DNA from: Lacticaseibacillus hulanensis
GTDB taxonomy: Bacteria > Bacillota > Bacilli > Lactobacillales > Lactobacillaceae
Direction of reading: 5' to 3'
Assembly (NCBI RefSeq): GCF_004010095.1
Contig: NZ_RRYD01000019.1
Span: forward strand, 1 to 50,115
Length of the DNA: 50,115 nt
This document shows positions 8,081 to 18,596 of the stretch, one piece after another. Below the pieces are notes generated by a model, which saw only the letters and a program-made list of their open reading frames with translations, searched no databases and had not been told where the DNA came from. Position 1 is the stretch's first letter; the number at the start of each line of letters is the position of its first letter. The translations under genes and the position numbers were made by a program.

Positions 8081-11000
8081 GTGATTGACGTCAACAAGTT
8101 TGAAAGCATGCAGGTCGGTCTGGCTTCACCAGACAAGATCCGTAGCTGGTCTTACGGGGAAGTAAAGAAGCCCGAAACGATCAATTACCGCACGCTCAAG
8201 CCAGAGCGCGATGGGTTGTTCGATGAACGCATTTTTGGCCCAACCAAGGACTGGGAATGTGCTTGTGGTAAGTACAAGCGGATTCGGTACAAGGGCATTG
8301 TTTGTGACCGTTGTGGTGTTGAAGTAACGCGGGCCAAGGTTCGTCGCGAACGCATGGGTCACATCGAACTCGCTGCACCTGTATCCCACATCTGGTACTT
8401 CAAGGGTATCCCTAGCCGGATGGGACTTGTTCTTGACATGTCCCCACGTTCCCTTGAAGAAGTTATTTACTTCGCATCTTACGTTGTTATCGACCCAGGT
8501 GATACTGCTCTGGCCAAGAAGCAGCTTTTGACCGAACGTGAATACCGTGAAAAGCGCGAAGAATACGGCAACGGATTCAACGCGAAGATGGGTGCGGAAG
8601 CCGTTAAGGAACTTCTCCAGGACGTTGACCTCGAAACCGAAGTCAAGGAACTGAAGGAAGAACTGAAGACTGCTTCTGGCCAGAAGCGGACCCGGGCAAT
8701 CCGGCGTCTCGACATTCTGGACGCATTCCGTCAGTCTGGCAATAACCCTGCATGGATGGTTATGGATACGATTCCCGTTATCCCACCAGACTTGCGGCCA
8801 ATGGTTCAGCTCGAAGGTGGACGTTTTGCCACGTCTGACCTGAACGACCTGTACCGCCGGGTTATTAACCGTAACAACCGTCTCAAGCGTTTGCTCGACC
8901 TGAATGCACCAAGCATCATCGTGCAGAACGAAAAGCGGATGTTACAAGAAGCTGTCGACGCCCTCATCGATAACGGTCGTCGTGGCCGTCCAGTTACCGG
9001 TCCTGGTAACCGTCCACTGAAGAGTTTGTCCCACATGCTGAAGGGTAAGCAAGGACGTTTCCGTCAGAACTTGCTTGGTAAGCGTGTTGACTACTCTGGT
9101 CGTTCCGTTATTGACGTTGGCCCAACGCTTAAGTTCTACCAGTGTGGTTTGCCTCACGAAATGGCGCTTGAATTGTTCAAGCCATTCATGATGCGCGAAC
9201 TGGTTAAGCGCGACATGGCTTCCAACATCAAGAACGCTCGCCGCAAAATTGACCGTCAGGATGACGACATCTGGGATGTTCTCGAAGATGTCATCAAGGA
9301 ACGTCCAGTTCTCCTTAACCGTGCACCTACCCTGCACCGTCTTGGGATTCAGGCATTCGAGCCTGTTCTGGTTGATGGTAAGGCTATGCGTCTGCACCCA
9401 ATCGTGTGTGAAGCCTACAACGCCGACTTTGACGGTGACCAAATGGCTATCCACGTGCCACTGTCTGACGAAGCCCAAGCTGAAGCACGCCTGCTGATGC
9501 TTGCTGCCCACCACATCTTGACTCCTCGTGATGGTACGCCTATCGTTACTCCTTCCCAAGATATCGTTCTGGGTAACTACTACCTGACGATGGAAGAAGC
9601 TGGCCGTGTTGGTGAAGGTATGATCTTCAAGGATGCATCTGAAGTAATCATGGCGCACGAAAACGGCGATGTGCACTTGCACACCCGGATTGGTCTGGCT
9701 GTTGACTCCATGCCAAACAAGCCATTTACCGAAGACCAGCGTAGCAAGATTATCGTTACCAGTGTTGGTAAGGTAATGTTCAACGAAATCATGCCTGAAG
9801 GGTTGCCATACCTGAACGAACCAACCGTTGACAACATTGTTAACGGTGTTCCGGACAAGTACTTCCTGAGCAAGGGTGAAGATATTTCCGCATACCTTGA
9901 GAATGCAGAAATCATCAAGCCATTCAAGAAGGGCTTCCTCTCCGACATCATTGCTGAAGTCTTCAAGACCTACAAGGTTCAGCGGACTTCTGATCTGTTG
10001 GACGACATGAAGACGCTCGGTTACACGCAGGCAACTAACTCCGGTCTGACCGTTGGGGTTGCCGACGTGCCTCACGTTCCGGAAAAGCAGGAAATCGTTG
10101 ACGCTGCCCACAAGCAGGTTGCCACCGTTTCTAAGCAGTTCCGTCGTGGGCTGATCACCGATGATGAACGACACGAACGTGTTATCAGCATCTGGAACAA
10201 GGCGAAGGATGACATCCAGCAGAAGCTGGTTGAAAACTTCGACCCGAAGAACCCTATCTCCATGATGAGTGACTCCGGGGCCCGTGGTAACATTTCTAAC
10301 TTTACTCAGCTTGCCGGGATGCGTGGTCTGATGGCCGCTCCTAACGGTGGGATGATGGAAGTACCTGTTATCTCGAACTTCCGTGAAGGTCTCTCGGTTC
10401 TGGAAATGTTCATGAGTACTCACGGTGCCCGTAAAGGGATGACCGATACGGCGCTGAAGACGGCTGACTCAGGTTACCTGACCCGTCGTCTGGTTGATGT
10501 TGCTCAGGACGTTATCGTTCGTGAAGAAGATTGTGGCACCGACCGCGGTCTTGAAGTTACCTCCATTCGTGAAGGTAACGAAATGATTGAACCTCTCTAC
10601 GACCGTTTGGTTGGCCGTTACGCACAGAAGACTGTTCGTGACCCTCAGACTGGCGAAATCATTGCACCTAAGGGAACACTGCTTGACGAAGATACCGCTC
10701 AGCGCATTGTTGATGCTGGTATCGAACGCGTCACGATTCGTTCCGTCTTCACATGTAACACCAAGCATGGTGTCTGCCAGAAGTGCTACGGCCGTAACCT
10801 TGCAACCGGTGAACAGGTTGAAGTTGGTGAAGCAGTCGGGACCGTTGCTGCTCAGTCTATCGGTGAACCTGGTACCCAGCTGACGATGCGTAACTTCCAT
10901 ACCGGTGGTGTTGCCGGTGGTGAAGATATTACTCAGGGTCTTCCTCGTATCCAGGAAATTTTCGAAGCACGTAACCCTAAGGGGCTTGCGGTTATTACCG

Positions 11001-11746
11001 AAGTTACCGGTGAAGTTACTGCTATCGATGAAAACCCAGCTGAACACACCCGTGAGATTACGGTGCAGGGTAAGACCGACACCCGTTCCTACAGCGTGCC
11101 ATACGCTTCCAGTGTGGCCGTTGCTGAAGGTGACCACGTTGGCCGTGGTCAGCGTCTGACTGGTGGTTCAGTTGACCCTAAGCAGTTGATCAAGGTTACC
11201 AACGTCATGGGTACGGAAAACTACCTGCTCTCTGAAGTGCAGAAGGTTTACCGTATGCAGGGGATTGAAATCGGGGACAAGCACATCGAAGTTATGGTGC
11301 GCCAGATGCTCCGTAAGATCCGCGTCATGGACCCAGGTGACACTGAGATTCTGCCAGGTACCTTGCTTGATATTGGTGAATTCAACGATCGCAACCGCGA
11401 GACCTTGATTAGTGGGGGTATCCCTGCTACTGGCCGTGCTGTTCTGCTCGGGATTACCAAGGCTTCCCTTGAAACCAACAGTTTCCTCTCCGCTGCTTCC
11501 TTCCAGGAAACAACGCGTGTGCTCACGGATGCATCTATCCGCGGCAAGAACGACCCACTGCTTGGGCTCAAGGAAAATGTTATCATCGGGAAGATCATTC
11601 CTGCTGGTACTGGTATGGCAACATACCGGCACATGGAACCAAAGACAGTTGGTGCCGTTTCCGAAAACGTCTACTCAATTTCCGATTTGGAAGAGAAGAT
11701 GCACAAGGAAGACGCTCCAGCCGACAATCCAGAAAGTGCCAAGTAA
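8081..11746 (+). CDS. rpoC: DNA-directed RNA polymerase subunit beta'
   Basis: A 1221-residue clamp and active-site subunit. The GTG start at 8081 is six bases after AGGAGGG. An N-terminal zinc ribbon is visible (CxC near residues 60-63 and CDRCG near 76-80). The magnesium-binding loop [12 protein letters not shown] lies near residue 447. A second zinc site uses [13 protein letters not shown]. The bridge helix and trigger-loop region includes [16 protein letters not shown]. It forms a two-gene operon with rpoB and ends with an intrinsic terminator 15 bases downstream. Unlike the arrangement expected in many lactobacilli, rpsL does not follow; a maltodextrin locus intervenes. Confidence 0.97.
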   Translation: MIDVNKFESMQVGLASPDKIRSWSYGEVKKPETINYRTLKPERDGLFDERIFGPTKDWECACGKYKRIRYKGIVCDRCGVEVTRAKVRRERMGHIELAAPVSHIWYFKGIPSRMGLVLDMSPRSLEEVIYFASYVVIDPGDTALAKKQLLTEREYREKREEYGNGFNAKMGAEAVKELLQDVDLETEVKELKEELKTASGQKRTRAIRRLDILDAFRQSGNNPAWMVMDTIPVIPPDLRPMVQLEGGRFATSDLNDLYRRVINRNNRLKRLLDLNAPSIIVQNEKRMLQEAVDALIDNGRRGRPVTGPGNRPLKSLSHMLKGKQGRFRQNLLGKRVDYSGRSVIDVGPTLKFYQCGLPHEMALELFKPFMMRELVKRDMASNIKNARRKIDRQDDDIWDVLEDVIKERPVLLNRAPTLHRLGIQAFEPVLVDGKAMRLHPIVCEAYNADFDGDQMAIHVPLSDEAQAEARLLMLAAHHILTPRDGTPIVTPSQDIVLGNYYLTMEEAGRVGEGMIFKDASEVIMAHENGDVHLHTRIGLAVDSMPNKPFTEDQRSKIIVTSVGKVMFNEIMPEGLPYLNEPTVDNIVNGVPDKYFLSKGEDISAYLENAEIIKPFKKGFLSDIIAEVFKTYKVQRTSDLLDDMKTLGYTQATNSGLTVGVADVPHVPEKQEIVDAAHKQVATVSKQFRRGLITDDERHERVISIWNKAKDDIQQKLVENFDPKNPISMMSDSGARGNISNFTQLAGMRGLMAAPNGGMMEVPVISNFREGLSVLEMFMSTHGARKGMTDTALKTADSGYLTRRLVDVAQDVIVREEDCGTDRGLEVTSIREGNEMIEPLYDRLVGRYAQKTVRDPQTGEIIAPKGTLLDEDTAQRIVDAGIERVTIRSVFTCNTKHGVCQKCYGRNLATGEQVEVGEAVGTVAAQSIGEPGTQLTMRNFHTGGVAGGEDITQGLPRIQEIFEARNPKGLAVITEVTGEVTAIDENPAEHTREITVQGKTDTRSYSVPYASSVAVAEGDHVGRGQRLTGGSVDPKQLIKVTNVMGTENYLLSEVQKVYRMQGIEIGDKHIEVMVRQMLRKIRVMDPGDTEILPGTLLDIGEFNDRNRETLISGGIPATGRAVLLGITKASLETNSFLSAASFQETTRVLTDASIRGKNDPLLGLKENVIIGKIIPAGTGMATYRHMEPKTVGAVSENVYSISDLEEKMHKEDAPADNPESAK

Positions 11747-11761
11747 CATCTAGCATCTAAG

Positions 11762-11799
11762 AAGGCGTCAGCCCCATAAAAAGGGTTGGCGCCTTTTTT
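11762..11799 (+). terminator. Intrinsic terminator of rpoBC
   Basis: AAGGCGTCAGCCC pairs with GGGTTGGCGCCTT (two G-U pairs) and is followed by a run of T residues. Confidence 0.9.
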
Positions 11800-11880
11800 G
11801 TATAGTCTTTTCCTAATAACAGTCTCGCGCAGAGGTGAAGCATGGACCTGATTGCGTGAGGCCGTGCCATTTCGGGCTTT

Positions 11881-11892
11881 GCGCTTAAGTGC
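11881..11892. repeat. Short palindrome upstream of the maltodextrin promoter
   Basis: GCGCTTAAGTGC is palindromic at 10 of 12 positions. It lies 42 bases upstream of the putative MalR operator. It does not fit a cre box well. Its role is unknown. Confidence 0.3.
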
Positions 11893-11933
11893 CTGAATAA
11901 TTATCACACTTAACAATATCGCACCCCTGAATC

Positions 11934-11949
11934 CTGTTACCGCTAACAG
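11934..11949. promoter_or_regulatory. Putative LacI-family (MalR-like) operator, site 1
   Basis: CTGTTACCGCTAACAG is a 16-bp near-palindrome with a central CpG, the form typical of LacI-family operators. The flanking AATC and AG are shared with site 2 at 15455-15470. It ends 11 bases before a -35-like TTGTTG. That position, upstream of a weak promoter, suits an activator more than a repressor. Confidence 0.6.
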
Positions 11950-11960
11950 AGCAACTTGAC

Positions 11961-11989
11961 TTGTTGCACCCCGCCCGTCCCGATAACCT
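11961..11989 (+). promoter_or_regulatory. Putative promoter of the maltodextrin operon
   Basis: TTGTTG (11961-11966) and TAACCT (11984-11989) are separated by 17 bases. The -10 is poor (3/6), consistent with a need for activation. The spacing to the upstream palindrome is the same as at the second promoter (15482-15510). Confidence 0.5.
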
Positions 11990-12012
11990 TAAGCAGGAAG
12001 GAAGGGATTGAT

Positions 12013-13659
12013 ATGGCGTCTTGGTATGACCGAGCAATTATTTACCAAATTTACCCCAAGTCATTTCAGGATAGTAATGGGGATGGCATTGGGGACTTGA
12101 ACGGCATTCGGCAGCGAATTCCGTACCTGCAAGCGCTGGGGATTAACGCCGTTTGGCTCAATCCGGTGTTTGTCTCGCCCCAGGTCGATAACGGCTATGA
12201 CGTGGCCAACTATTACGCGATTGACGAACGGATGGGGACCATGGAAGACATGGAGGCATTAATCCGCGACATGCACGCGGCCGGAATCCACGTCATCATG
12301 GATTTCGTGTTGAACCACACGTCGGACCAGCACCCGTGGTTTCAGGATGCCGTGCGCAACAAGGCCAGCATCTACCGGGACTACTACATCTTTGCCGGAG
12401 AAAATGGCAAAAAGCCGAACAACTGGGGCAGCTTCTTTGGCGGCTCGGTTTGGGCGCCGGACCCCAGTGGCAGTGGCCAGTCATACTTTCACCTGTTCGA
12501 TAAGCGGATGCCCGATCTGAACTGGGCCAATCCGGAAGTCAGGCTGGCGATGGGTGATGTGGCTGAGTTCTGGCTGGGCAAAGGCATTGATGGCTTGCGG
12601 CTGGATGCGTTCATCCACATCGCCAAGGCGGATTTACAGCAGAGTTTCCCGTCTAATTCAGACGAGCCAATTGTTGCTGAACCGTTCTTTGCGAACCTGC
12701 CAATGGTGCAGGAGTGGCTGCGGCCATTCGCTGAGCGGATTAAGGCTGACTACCCCCAGGCGTTCCTGCTCGGGGAGGCGGCCAGTGCGAGCGTCAACTT
12801 GGCGGTCGACTACACGAGTGCGTATACCCACCTGATGGATTCGGTTATCACGTTCCGTTACTTCACGACCGATGAGACCGGGCTGGATGCACGGTTGCCC
12901 AAGCAGTATCAGCCAGTGCCGCTTGACTGGCGGGAATTCCGCAAGACGCAGGTTGTTTGGCAACAGACACTTGCAGCACAGCCAACACTCTACTGGGGGA
13001 ATCACGACATGGCGCGGCTTGCTACGCGCGTGGCGCATTCGGAAACCGAGGCGCGCAGCTTGGCAATGCTTATGTACCTAGAGCGCGGGATTCCGATTAT
13101 TTACTACGGCGAAGAGCTGGGGATGCAAAACCTGCAGTTCAATGCGGTCAGTGAGTTTAAGGATGCTTCGGTCGATGACTTTGTCCAAAAGGCAATGGCG
13201 GCGGGCAAAACGAAGGCCGCCGCGCTCAAGATGGTTAGTGACACCCACAAGTTACCGGCACGTGGCCCCATGCTGTGGGACGATTCGAAGCACGGCGGGT
13301 TTACAAGCGGTACGCCGTGGCTGACTGGCCAATTGCCGGCCGTGGCGTCTGTTGCCCAGCAGCAAAACGACAAGCACAGCATGCTGCATTTTTACCAGCA
13401 ACTAATCGCGATTAAGCAGCAACCCGTGTTCCAGGATGGGGCTTTCCGACTGCTCAATCTGGGGGAATCCACGTACGTTTACACTAGAACGACGGCGATG
13501 GAAAGTGCGCTTGTCGCCATCAACCTGACCGGTGCTGAGGTAGAGGTTAAGCTGCCGGCCGGCGAGTACACGCAACTCCTGTCTGCGGGGGAATACGAGC
13601 AAGTTAGCGACAAGCTCGTGTTAAAACCGCACGCTGGCGTCGTGTTCCAGCGGTATTAA
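12013..13659 (+). CDS. Alpha-glucosidase-like glycoside hydrolase, family GH13
   Basis: A 548-residue cytosolic retaining alpha-glucosidase-type enzyme with a (beta/alpha)8 barrel. Region I reads DFVLNHTSDQHPW. The nucleophile Asp198 is in GLRLDAFIHI, the acid Glu255 in LLGEAAS and the third acid Asp332 in WGNHDMAR. The long B domain and the motif QDSNGDGIGD resemble the oligo-1,6-glucosidase group (GH13_31). However, Ala follows the nucleophile, where Val marks alpha-1,6 specificity, and the fifth region is MPDLN rather than QPDLN, so preference for alpha-1,4 maltodextrins is more likely. The ATG start follows AGGAAGGAAGGG. It is the first gene of the maltodextrin locus. No signal peptide is present, so it acts on imported sugars. 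The exact substrate is not settled. Confidence 0.85.
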   Translation: MASWYDRAIIYQIYPKSFQDSNGDGIGDLNGIRQRIPYLQALGINAVWLNPVFVSPQVDNGYDVANYYAIDERMGTMEDMEALIRDMHAAGIHVIMDFVLNHTSDQHPWFQDAVRNKASIYRDYYIFAGENGKKPNNWGSFFGGSVWAPDPSGSGQSYFHLFDKRMPDLNWANPEVRLAMGDVAEFWLGKGIDGLRLDAFIHIAKADLQQSFPSNSDEPIVAEPFFANLPMVQEWLRPFAERIKADYPQAFLLGEAASASVNLAVDYTSAYTHLMDSVITFRYFTTDETGLDARLPKQYQPVPLDWREFRKTQVVWQQTLAAQPTLYWGNHDMARLATRVAHSETEARSLAMLMYLERGIPIIYYGEELGMQNLQFNAVSEFKDASVDDFVQKAMAAGKTKAAALKMVSDTHKLPARGPMLWDDSKHGGFTSGTPWLTGQLPAVASVAQQQNDKHSMLHFYQQLIAIKQQPVFQDGAFRLLNLGESTYVYTRTTAMESALVAINLTGAEVEVKLPAGEYTQLLSAGEYEQVSDKLVLKPHAGVVFQRY

Positions 13660-13671
13660 TTCAATAATTCG

Positions 13672-13687
13672 GCGCCAGAGTTGGCGC
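13672..13687 (+). repeat. Small hairpin between the first two GH13 genes
   Basis: GCGCCA and TGGCGC form a perfect 6-bp stem with loop GAGT, without a T tract, in the short spacer just before the ribosome binding site of the next gene. Confidence 0.5.
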
Positions 13688-13704
13688 TTAGTATGGAGGT
13701 CAAT

Positions 13705-15450
13705 ATGATTACTAGTGCATTAAGGCATCGTCCTGAAAGTGAAGATTGTTTTCTCTATGACGCAGACCACTTACGACTGCGGCTGCACACAGCCAAAGAC
13801 GACATCGCGTCCGTGACCGTGATTGCCGGGGACCCTTACTGGATATTTGCCGATGCAAGTGGACAAAACATCTTCAAGTACACGGAAACCAAGATGACGC
13901 GCATCGGGCAAGGCGAGACGCAGGACTACTGGGGGGTTACCCTCACCGCGCCGTACCACCGCGTGCAATATCAGTTCGTGATTGAAGGACTTGATGGCAC
14001 CAAGATGCTGCTTGGCGACCGGGGACTGCGCGCTGACACGGAGGCCAACCGGCAGGAACTATCGAATTACTTCCGCGTTCCGTACATGCACGCGATTGAT
14101 GCCGTGCAGACCCCGGATTGGGTGAAGCGTACGGTCTGGTACCAGATTTTCCCGGAACGGTTTGCTAACGGTGATTCAAATAATGACCCGGTCGGGACGA
14201 AGCCGTGGCGGCCGGAAGATCACCCTGGCCGGGATGACTTTTACGGCGGCGATTTGCAGGGCGTGCTGGATCATCTCGATGACCTGCAGAAGCTGGGCGT
14301 GAACGGACTGTACTTCTGCCCAATCTTTGCGGCTAGCTCCAACCACAAGTACGACACGATTGATTATCTCGAAATTGACCCGGCGTTCGGGGATAAGGCC
14401 CTCTTTGCCAAGCTGGTGAAGGCGGCGCACAAGCGCGGGATGAAGATTATGCTCGACGCCGTGTTTAACCACATGGGCTATGAAAGCATGCAGTGGCAGG
14501 ATGTGCTCGCAAACGGTGCGCAATCACGGTTTGCCGATTGGTTCCACATCAACGAGTTCCCCGTTATGCCGTTTAGGAACCCAATTAAGGGTGAGGGCCA
14601 GCCGCAGTACGAGACCTTCGCGTTCGAGCCGCACATGCCGAAGCTGAACACGGCTAACCCGGAAGTTCAGGATTACCTGCTGACGGTGGCCAAGTACTGG
14701 GTCAAAGAATTCGACATCGATGCTTGGCGGCTGGACGTTGCCAACGAGGTCGATCACCACTTCTGGCGGCGGTTCTACTCTGCAGTTACGTCCATCAAGA
14801 CTGATTTTTACGTGCTTGGTGAGGTTTGGCACTCCAGCCAGCCGTGGCTGAATGGCGGTGAGTTCTCCGGCGTTATGAACTATGCGTACACCGAGCTAAC
14901 GATGGACCACTTCCTGACCCACAAGCAAACCGCAACCCAAATGGTGGCACGCCTGACCGACCAACTCATGCTGTACCGCGACCAGGTGAACCAGGTCATG
15001 CTCAACATGCTGGATTCACACGATACCGCGCGGTTACTGACCCTGGCGCACGATGACCAGGAGCTCGCGCTGCAAACACTCGCCTTCATTTTCACCCAAA
15101 CCGGGGCACCGTGCATTTACTACGGCACCGAGATGGGGATGGACGGGGATAACGACCCCGATGATCGTCGGCCGATGGACTGGTCGAAACTTGGGGGCGC
15201 GACCTGGCAGTCAGTGGCCGCGCTAATCAAGCTGCGGCGCAAGTACGCAGACACGCTCGGCAAGGGGACAACCAAGCTGAGCGTTGCGCCGAACGGACTG
15301 ATTGTGGTGGAACGCGTGGGTGAGCAGAAGCTGACGGCGTACTTCAACACAACGGACGCACCGGTGCAACTGACGACAGATGCCGCTTTGGCGCAGGGTT
15401 ACGCGGCCGGTAAGCTGGCGCCAAATGGTTTTGTAATCAAGGTCGATTAA
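13705..15450 (+). CDS. Neopullulanase / maltogenic amylase type enzyme (GH13_20)
   Basis: A 581-residue enzyme that hydrolyses maltodextrins, cyclodextrins or pullulan to maltose or panose. The N-terminal ~120 residues form a CBM34-like domain (starting ALRHRPESEDCF), which usually mediates dimerisation in this subfamily. The diagnostic fifth region is MPKLNTANPEVQ. The catalytic residues are Asp344 (WRLDVANE), Glu373 (LGEVWH) and Asp440 (LDSHDTAR). Their spacing of 29 and 67 residues is that expected for this subfamily. The ATG at 13705 follows GGAGGT; the upstream in-frame start is not supported. It has no signal peptide, so it is intracellular. It probably supplies maltose to the phosphorylase encoded next. 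Confidence 0.92.
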   Translation: MITSALRHRPESEDCFLYDADHLRLRLHTAKDDIASVTVIAGDPYWIFADASGQNIFKYTETKMTRIGQGETQDYWGVTLTAPYHRVQYQFVIEGLDGTKMLLGDRGLRADTEANRQELSNYFRVPYMHAIDAVQTPDWVKRTVWYQIFPERFANGDSNNDPVGTKPWRPEDHPGRDDFYGGDLQGVLDHLDDLQKLGVNGLYFCPIFAASSNHKYDTIDYLEIDPAFGDKALFAKLVKAAHKRGMKIMLDAVFNHMGYESMQWQDVLANGAQSRFADWFHINEFPVMPFRNPIKGEGQPQYETFAFEPHMPKLNTANPEVQDYLLTVAKYWVKEFDIDAWRLDVANEVDHHFWRRFYSAVTSIKTDFYVLGEVWHSSQPWLNGGEFSGVMNYAYTELTMDHFLTHKQTATQMVARLTDQLMLYRDQVNQVMLNMLDSHDTARLLTLAHDDQELALQTLAFIFTQTGAPCIYYGTEMGMDGDNDPDDRRPMDWSKLGGATWQSVAALIKLRRKYADTLGKGTTKLSVAPNGLIVVERVGEQKLTAYFNTTDAPVQLTTDAALAQGYAAGKLAPNGFVIKVD

Positions 15451-15454
15451 AATC

Positions 15455-15470
15455 CTGATAACGGTAACAG
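15455..15470. promoter_or_regulatory. Putative LacI-family (MalR-like) operator, site 2
   Basis: CTGATAACGGTAACAG is a 16-bp near-palindrome with a central CpG. Together with its flanks (AATC before, AG after) it matches site 1 at 19 of 22 positions. It ends 11 bases before the TTGTAA -35 box, exactly as site 1 does relative to its own -35. Confidence 0.6.
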
Positions 15471-15481
15471 AGTTTCCCTAA

Positions 15482-15510
15482 TTGTAAAAGCGCTTACCCG
15501 CCAACATAAT
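15482..15510 (+). promoter_or_regulatory. Promoter of mapA-pgmB-msmK
   Basis: TTGTAA (15482-15487), 17 bases, then CATAAT (15505-15510). It lies in the 181-base spacer between the GH13_20 gene and mapA. Confidence 0.65.
15485..15498. promoter_or_regulatory. Putative cre site (CcpA)
   Basis: TAAAAGCGCTTACC matches the ideal catabolite-responsive element TGTAAGCGCTTACA at 11 of 14 positions. It overlaps the -35 box and spacer of the mapA promoter, so CcpA with HPr-Ser-P should repress this promoter during growth on preferred sugars. Confidence 0.65.
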
Positions 15511-15631
15511 TAAGACTGTAGCAAGCAGCTTGCCCGAGTCGGCTGGCATTGTTGCTGCAAGTTAGCCAGCAATGGCAAACAGATTATGAGGAAGGTGCGT
15601 GGCACGAGTTGCGCACCGTGTGAGGGATAAG

Positions 15632-17908
15632 ATGAAACGAATTTTTGAAATCGATCCCTGGCTTGTCCAAACGCATCAACTAGCGACTGCAGATAAACGG
15701 CTGCAAGAAAGTTTGACCGCGATTGGTAATGGCTACATGGGATTGCGCGGGAACTTTGAAGAGGGTTACTCGGGCGATCACCTCCAGGGAACATACATCG
15801 CGGGGACGTGGTTCCCCGACAAGACGCGTGTTGGCTGGTGGAAAAATGGTTACCCAGCGTATTTCGGGAAAGTGATTAACGCACCGAGCTTCATCGACCT
15901 TTTCCTGACGGTTAACGGCGAGCGCGTCGATTTAGCCAAAAGTAAGTTCAGTGACTTCACGCTCTGCCTGGATATGCACCAGGGTTTGCTCACCCGCAGC
16001 TTCGTTCTTCAGCAGAAGGACTGCAAGGTGCGCTTCGAGTTTGCCCGTTTCCTGAGCAACGTGATTCGCCAGGCCGCCTTGATTAAGGTGAAAGCCACGG
16101 TCCTTGCCGGCACCGCGGAGATTAAGTTTGATGCGGGCATCAACGGTAACGTGGTGAACGAAGATAGCAATTACGATGAGCATTTCTGGATGCCAGACGT
16201 CACCGATGTCAGTGATGGCTTGATCCAAATGACGACTAGACCCAACCCGTTCGACGTTCCGCAATTCACGGTGCTGGTTCAGCAGGGGCTGCGGCTTGAT
16301 GGGGTGAAAACCACCGGCAGCCGCTCCGGGAACGATGGCGCCGTTAACGCGGCAGTCACGGCAACACTGAAGCAGGGTGAACAGGTTGAATTGGAAAAAG
16401 ACGTTGTGGTGGTTACCAGCCGCGACGTGGCGAAGGACGATCAGCGAGGAGCTGCAGCGGCACTGATGCAGCAGGTTCAGAAGCAGAGTTTCGCCGATAA
16501 CCTGCACGAACACGAACAGGTTTGGGCAAAACGTTGGCGTCAAAGCGATGTCACCATCGATGGCGACGATGCAGCCCAGCAGGGAATTCGCTTCAACATC
16601 AGCCAGATGTTCATGACGTATTACGGTGAGGACAAGCGGCTCAACATTGGGCCCAAGGGCTTTACCGGAGAAAAATATGGGGGCGCAACCTACTGGGACA
16701 CCGAAGCCTACGTGGTGCCGATGTACCTAGCCGTCACGCCACCCGATGTTACCCGGGCCCTCCTCCAGTACCGGCACGACCAGCTGCCTGGCGCCTACCA
16801 CAACGCACAGATGCAGGGCCTCGCCGGGGCGTTGTTCCCGATGGTCACCTTCAATGGGGTGGAATGCCACAACGAATGGGAAATCACCTTCGAGGAACTG
16901 CACCGGAACGCGGCCGTCGCCTTTGCCATTTACCAGTACACCGCATACACGGGTGATGAGACCTACGTCAATGGTCCTGGCCTCGAGGTGCTCGTTGGGA
17001 TTGCCCGGTTCTGGGCCGACCGCGTTCACTTCAGCCAGCGTAAGCAGCAGTACATGTTGCACGGGGTGACCGGCCCGAACGAATACGAAAACAACGTCAA
17101 CAACAACTGGTACACAAACACAATGGCTTCTTGGTGCCTCGAATACGCACTGGCCCGGTTGCCAAAGGGAAATGCGGATGTCGTTGCCAAACTTGGTGTC
17201 AGTGATGACGAAAAGGCACACTGGCAGGACATCATAGACCGGATGTACAAACCGGTTGATAAGGATTTGGGGATTTTCGTCCAGAACGATACGTTCCTTG
17301 ACAAGAACATCCGGCCGGCAAGCTCCATTCCTGCCGATCAGCGGCCGATTAATCAGCACTGGTCATGGGACCGGATTCTGCGGTCGCCGTTCATCAAGCA
17401 GGCCGACGTGCTTCAGGGAATCTACTTTCTGAATGACCGGTTCAGCATGGCGGAAAAGGAACGGAACTTCGATTTCTACGAGCCATTAACGGTGCACGAA
17501 AGCTCGCTCAGTGCCTCGATTCACGCAATCTTGGCTGCTGAGCTGGGCAAGAGTGAAAAGGCTGTTGAGCTATATGCCCGCACCGCACGGCTGGATTTGG
17601 ACAACTACAACAATGACACCGCTGATGGTTTGCACATCACATCAATGAGCGGTGGCTGGCTCGCAATCGTTCAGGGATTTGCCGGTATGCGGTACGACCA
17701 CAATGAATTGCGGTTCAAGCCGTTCCTGCCAGACAACTGGCACAGTTACAGCTTCAAACTCAACTACCGGGGCCGCCTCATTGGGGTCAAGGTGGCAAAG
17801 CAAGCGACCTTCACGCTACTTGATGGTGCTGATCTAGACATCGCGGTGGCCGGCCAGCAGCTACATTTGCAAAAGGGGGATACCAATGCTCAAAGGGTTG
17901 ATCTTTGA
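15632..17908 (+). CDS. mapA: Maltose phosphorylase (GH65)
   Basis: A 758-residue inverting phosphorylase that splits maltose with phosphate into glucose and beta-glucose-1-phosphate in the cytosol. The (alpha/alpha)6-barrel block [16 protein letters not shown] carries the general acid Glu, and [11 protein letters not shown] matches the phosphate-binding loop. The N-terminal beta-sandwich begins [10 protein letters not shown], the typical family start. The ATG at 15632 follows GAGGG by five bases; a GTG at 15599 would add 11 poorly conserved residues. The length is normal for bacterial maltose phosphorylases. The last 23 bases overlap the start of pgmB, which uses the beta-glucose-1-phosphate product. 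Confidence 0.95.
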   Translation: MKRIFEIDPWLVQTHQLATADKRLQESLTAIGNGYMGLRGNFEEGYSGDHLQGTYIAGTWFPDKTRVGWWKNGYPAYFGKVINAPSFIDLFLTVNGERVDLAKSKFSDFTLCLDMHQGLLTRSFVLQQKDCKVRFEFARFLSNVIRQAALIKVKATVLAGTAEIKFDAGINGNVVNEDSNYDEHFWMPDVTDVSDGLIQMTTRPNPFDVPQFTVLVQQGLRLDGVKTTGSRSGNDGAVNAAVTATLKQGEQVELEKDVVVVTSRDVAKDDQRGAAAALMQQVQKQSFADNLHEHEQVWAKRWRQSDVTIDGDDAAQQGIRFNISQMFMTYYGEDKRLNIGPKGFTGEKYGGATYWDTEAYVVPMYLAVTPPDVTRALLQYRHDQLPGAYHNAQMQGLAGALFPMVTFNGVECHNEWEITFEELHRNAAVAFAIYQYTAYTGDETYVNGPGLEVLVGIARFWADRVHFSQRKQQYMLHGVTGPNEYENNVNNNWYTNTMASWCLEYALARLPKGNADVVAKLGVSDDEKAHWQDIIDRMYKPVDKDLGIFVQNDTFLDKNIRPASSIPADQRPINQHWSWDRILRSPFIKQADVLQGIYFLNDRFSMAEKERNFDFYEPLTVHESSLSASIHAILAAELGKSEKAVELYARTARLDLDNYNNDTADGLHITSMSGGWLAIVQGFAGMRYDHNELRFKPFLPDNWHSYSFKLNYRGRLIGVKVAKQATFTLLDGADLDIAVAGQQLHLQKGDTNAQRVDL

Positions 17909-18545
17909 CGTTGACGGGGTCATTACCGACTCTGCCAGCTACCACCTAGCAGCGTGGCGGGCCCTCGCGACAAAGCTCGACATTGACTTGCCGGAAGCAG
18001 CTGATGATCAGCTGCGGGGCCGGTCACGGATGGATTCGCTGAACGTGATTTTACGGTTTGGCAATCAGCTTGGCCGCTACAGTGACGCTGAGCTGGCCGC
18101 ATTTGCCGCTGAGAAAAACGCGATGTACCAGCAGGCCATCAAGCAAATGACGCCTGCAGATATATTGCCGGGGATGTTGCAGTTGCTGAAGGATGCGCGG
18201 CAGGAAAAGCTGCTGATGGCGGTTGCCTCCGCATCCCAGAATGCTCCCACGATATTACGGCAGCTTGGTTTAACGACGTACTTCGACGCCATTGTGGATC
18301 CAACAACCCTGCACAAGGGTAAACCGGATCCGGAGATATACGTTAACGCGCAGAACATGCTCAAGCTGAAGGCCGATGAGGTGATTAGCTTCGAGGACGC
18401 GTCCGCGGGGGTGGCCGCAATTAAGGCGGCAGGGCAGTTTGCTGTTGGCATCGGTGAGACGCAGGTATTACAAGCTGCGGATTACGTGGTGCCAGATACA
18501 AGCCAGCTACAATTAAGCGCGGTAATCGCCGCATTTGCGCAATAA
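17886..18545 (+). CDS. pgmB: Beta-phosphoglucomutase
   Basis: A 219-residue HAD-superfamily mutase that converts beta-glucose-1-phosphate to glucose-6-phosphate, linking maltose phosphorolysis to glycolysis. Motif I is DVDGVITD with the nucleophile Asp and the acid/base Asp two residues later. The cap has [10 protein letters not shown], motif II is VASASQNA, motif [12 protein letters not shown] and motif [11 protein letters not shown]. The ATG lies five bases after AGGGGGA and inside the end of mapA, indicating translational coupling. Confidence 0.95.
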   Translation: MLKGLIFDVDGVITDSASYHLAAWRALATKLDIDLPEAADDQLRGRSRMDSLNVILRFGNQLGRYSDAELAAFAAEKNAMYQQAIKQMTPADILPGMLQLLKDARQEKLLMAVASASQNAPTILRQLGLTTYFDAIVDPTTLHKGKPDPEIYVNAQNMLKLKADEVISFEDASAGVAAIKAAGQFAVGIGETQVLQAADYVVPDTSQLQLSAVIAAFAQ

Positions 18546-18555
18546 GGCGCGGAGA

Positions 18556-18574
18556 ACCTGGGTCATTGCCAGGT
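18556..18574 (+). repeat. Small hairpin between pgmB and msmK
   Basis: ACCTGG and CCAGGT form a 6-bp stem with a 7-base loop and no T tract. It may tune RNA processing; this is inference only. Confidence 0.4.
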
Positions 18575-18596
18575 AGATTGGAAGAAGGGATACACA

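Noticed and set aside
8942..10423. Long minus-strand open frame (493 codons) inside rpoC
   Set aside because: It is antisense to highly conserved rpoC, has no ribosome binding site and shows no recognisable domain; a codon-bias shadow.
11876..11890. cre-like sequence around TTTGCGCTTAAG upstream of the first GH13 gene
   Set aside because: Aligned on the core it matches the ideal cre at only about 8 of 14 positions; the left half is wrong.
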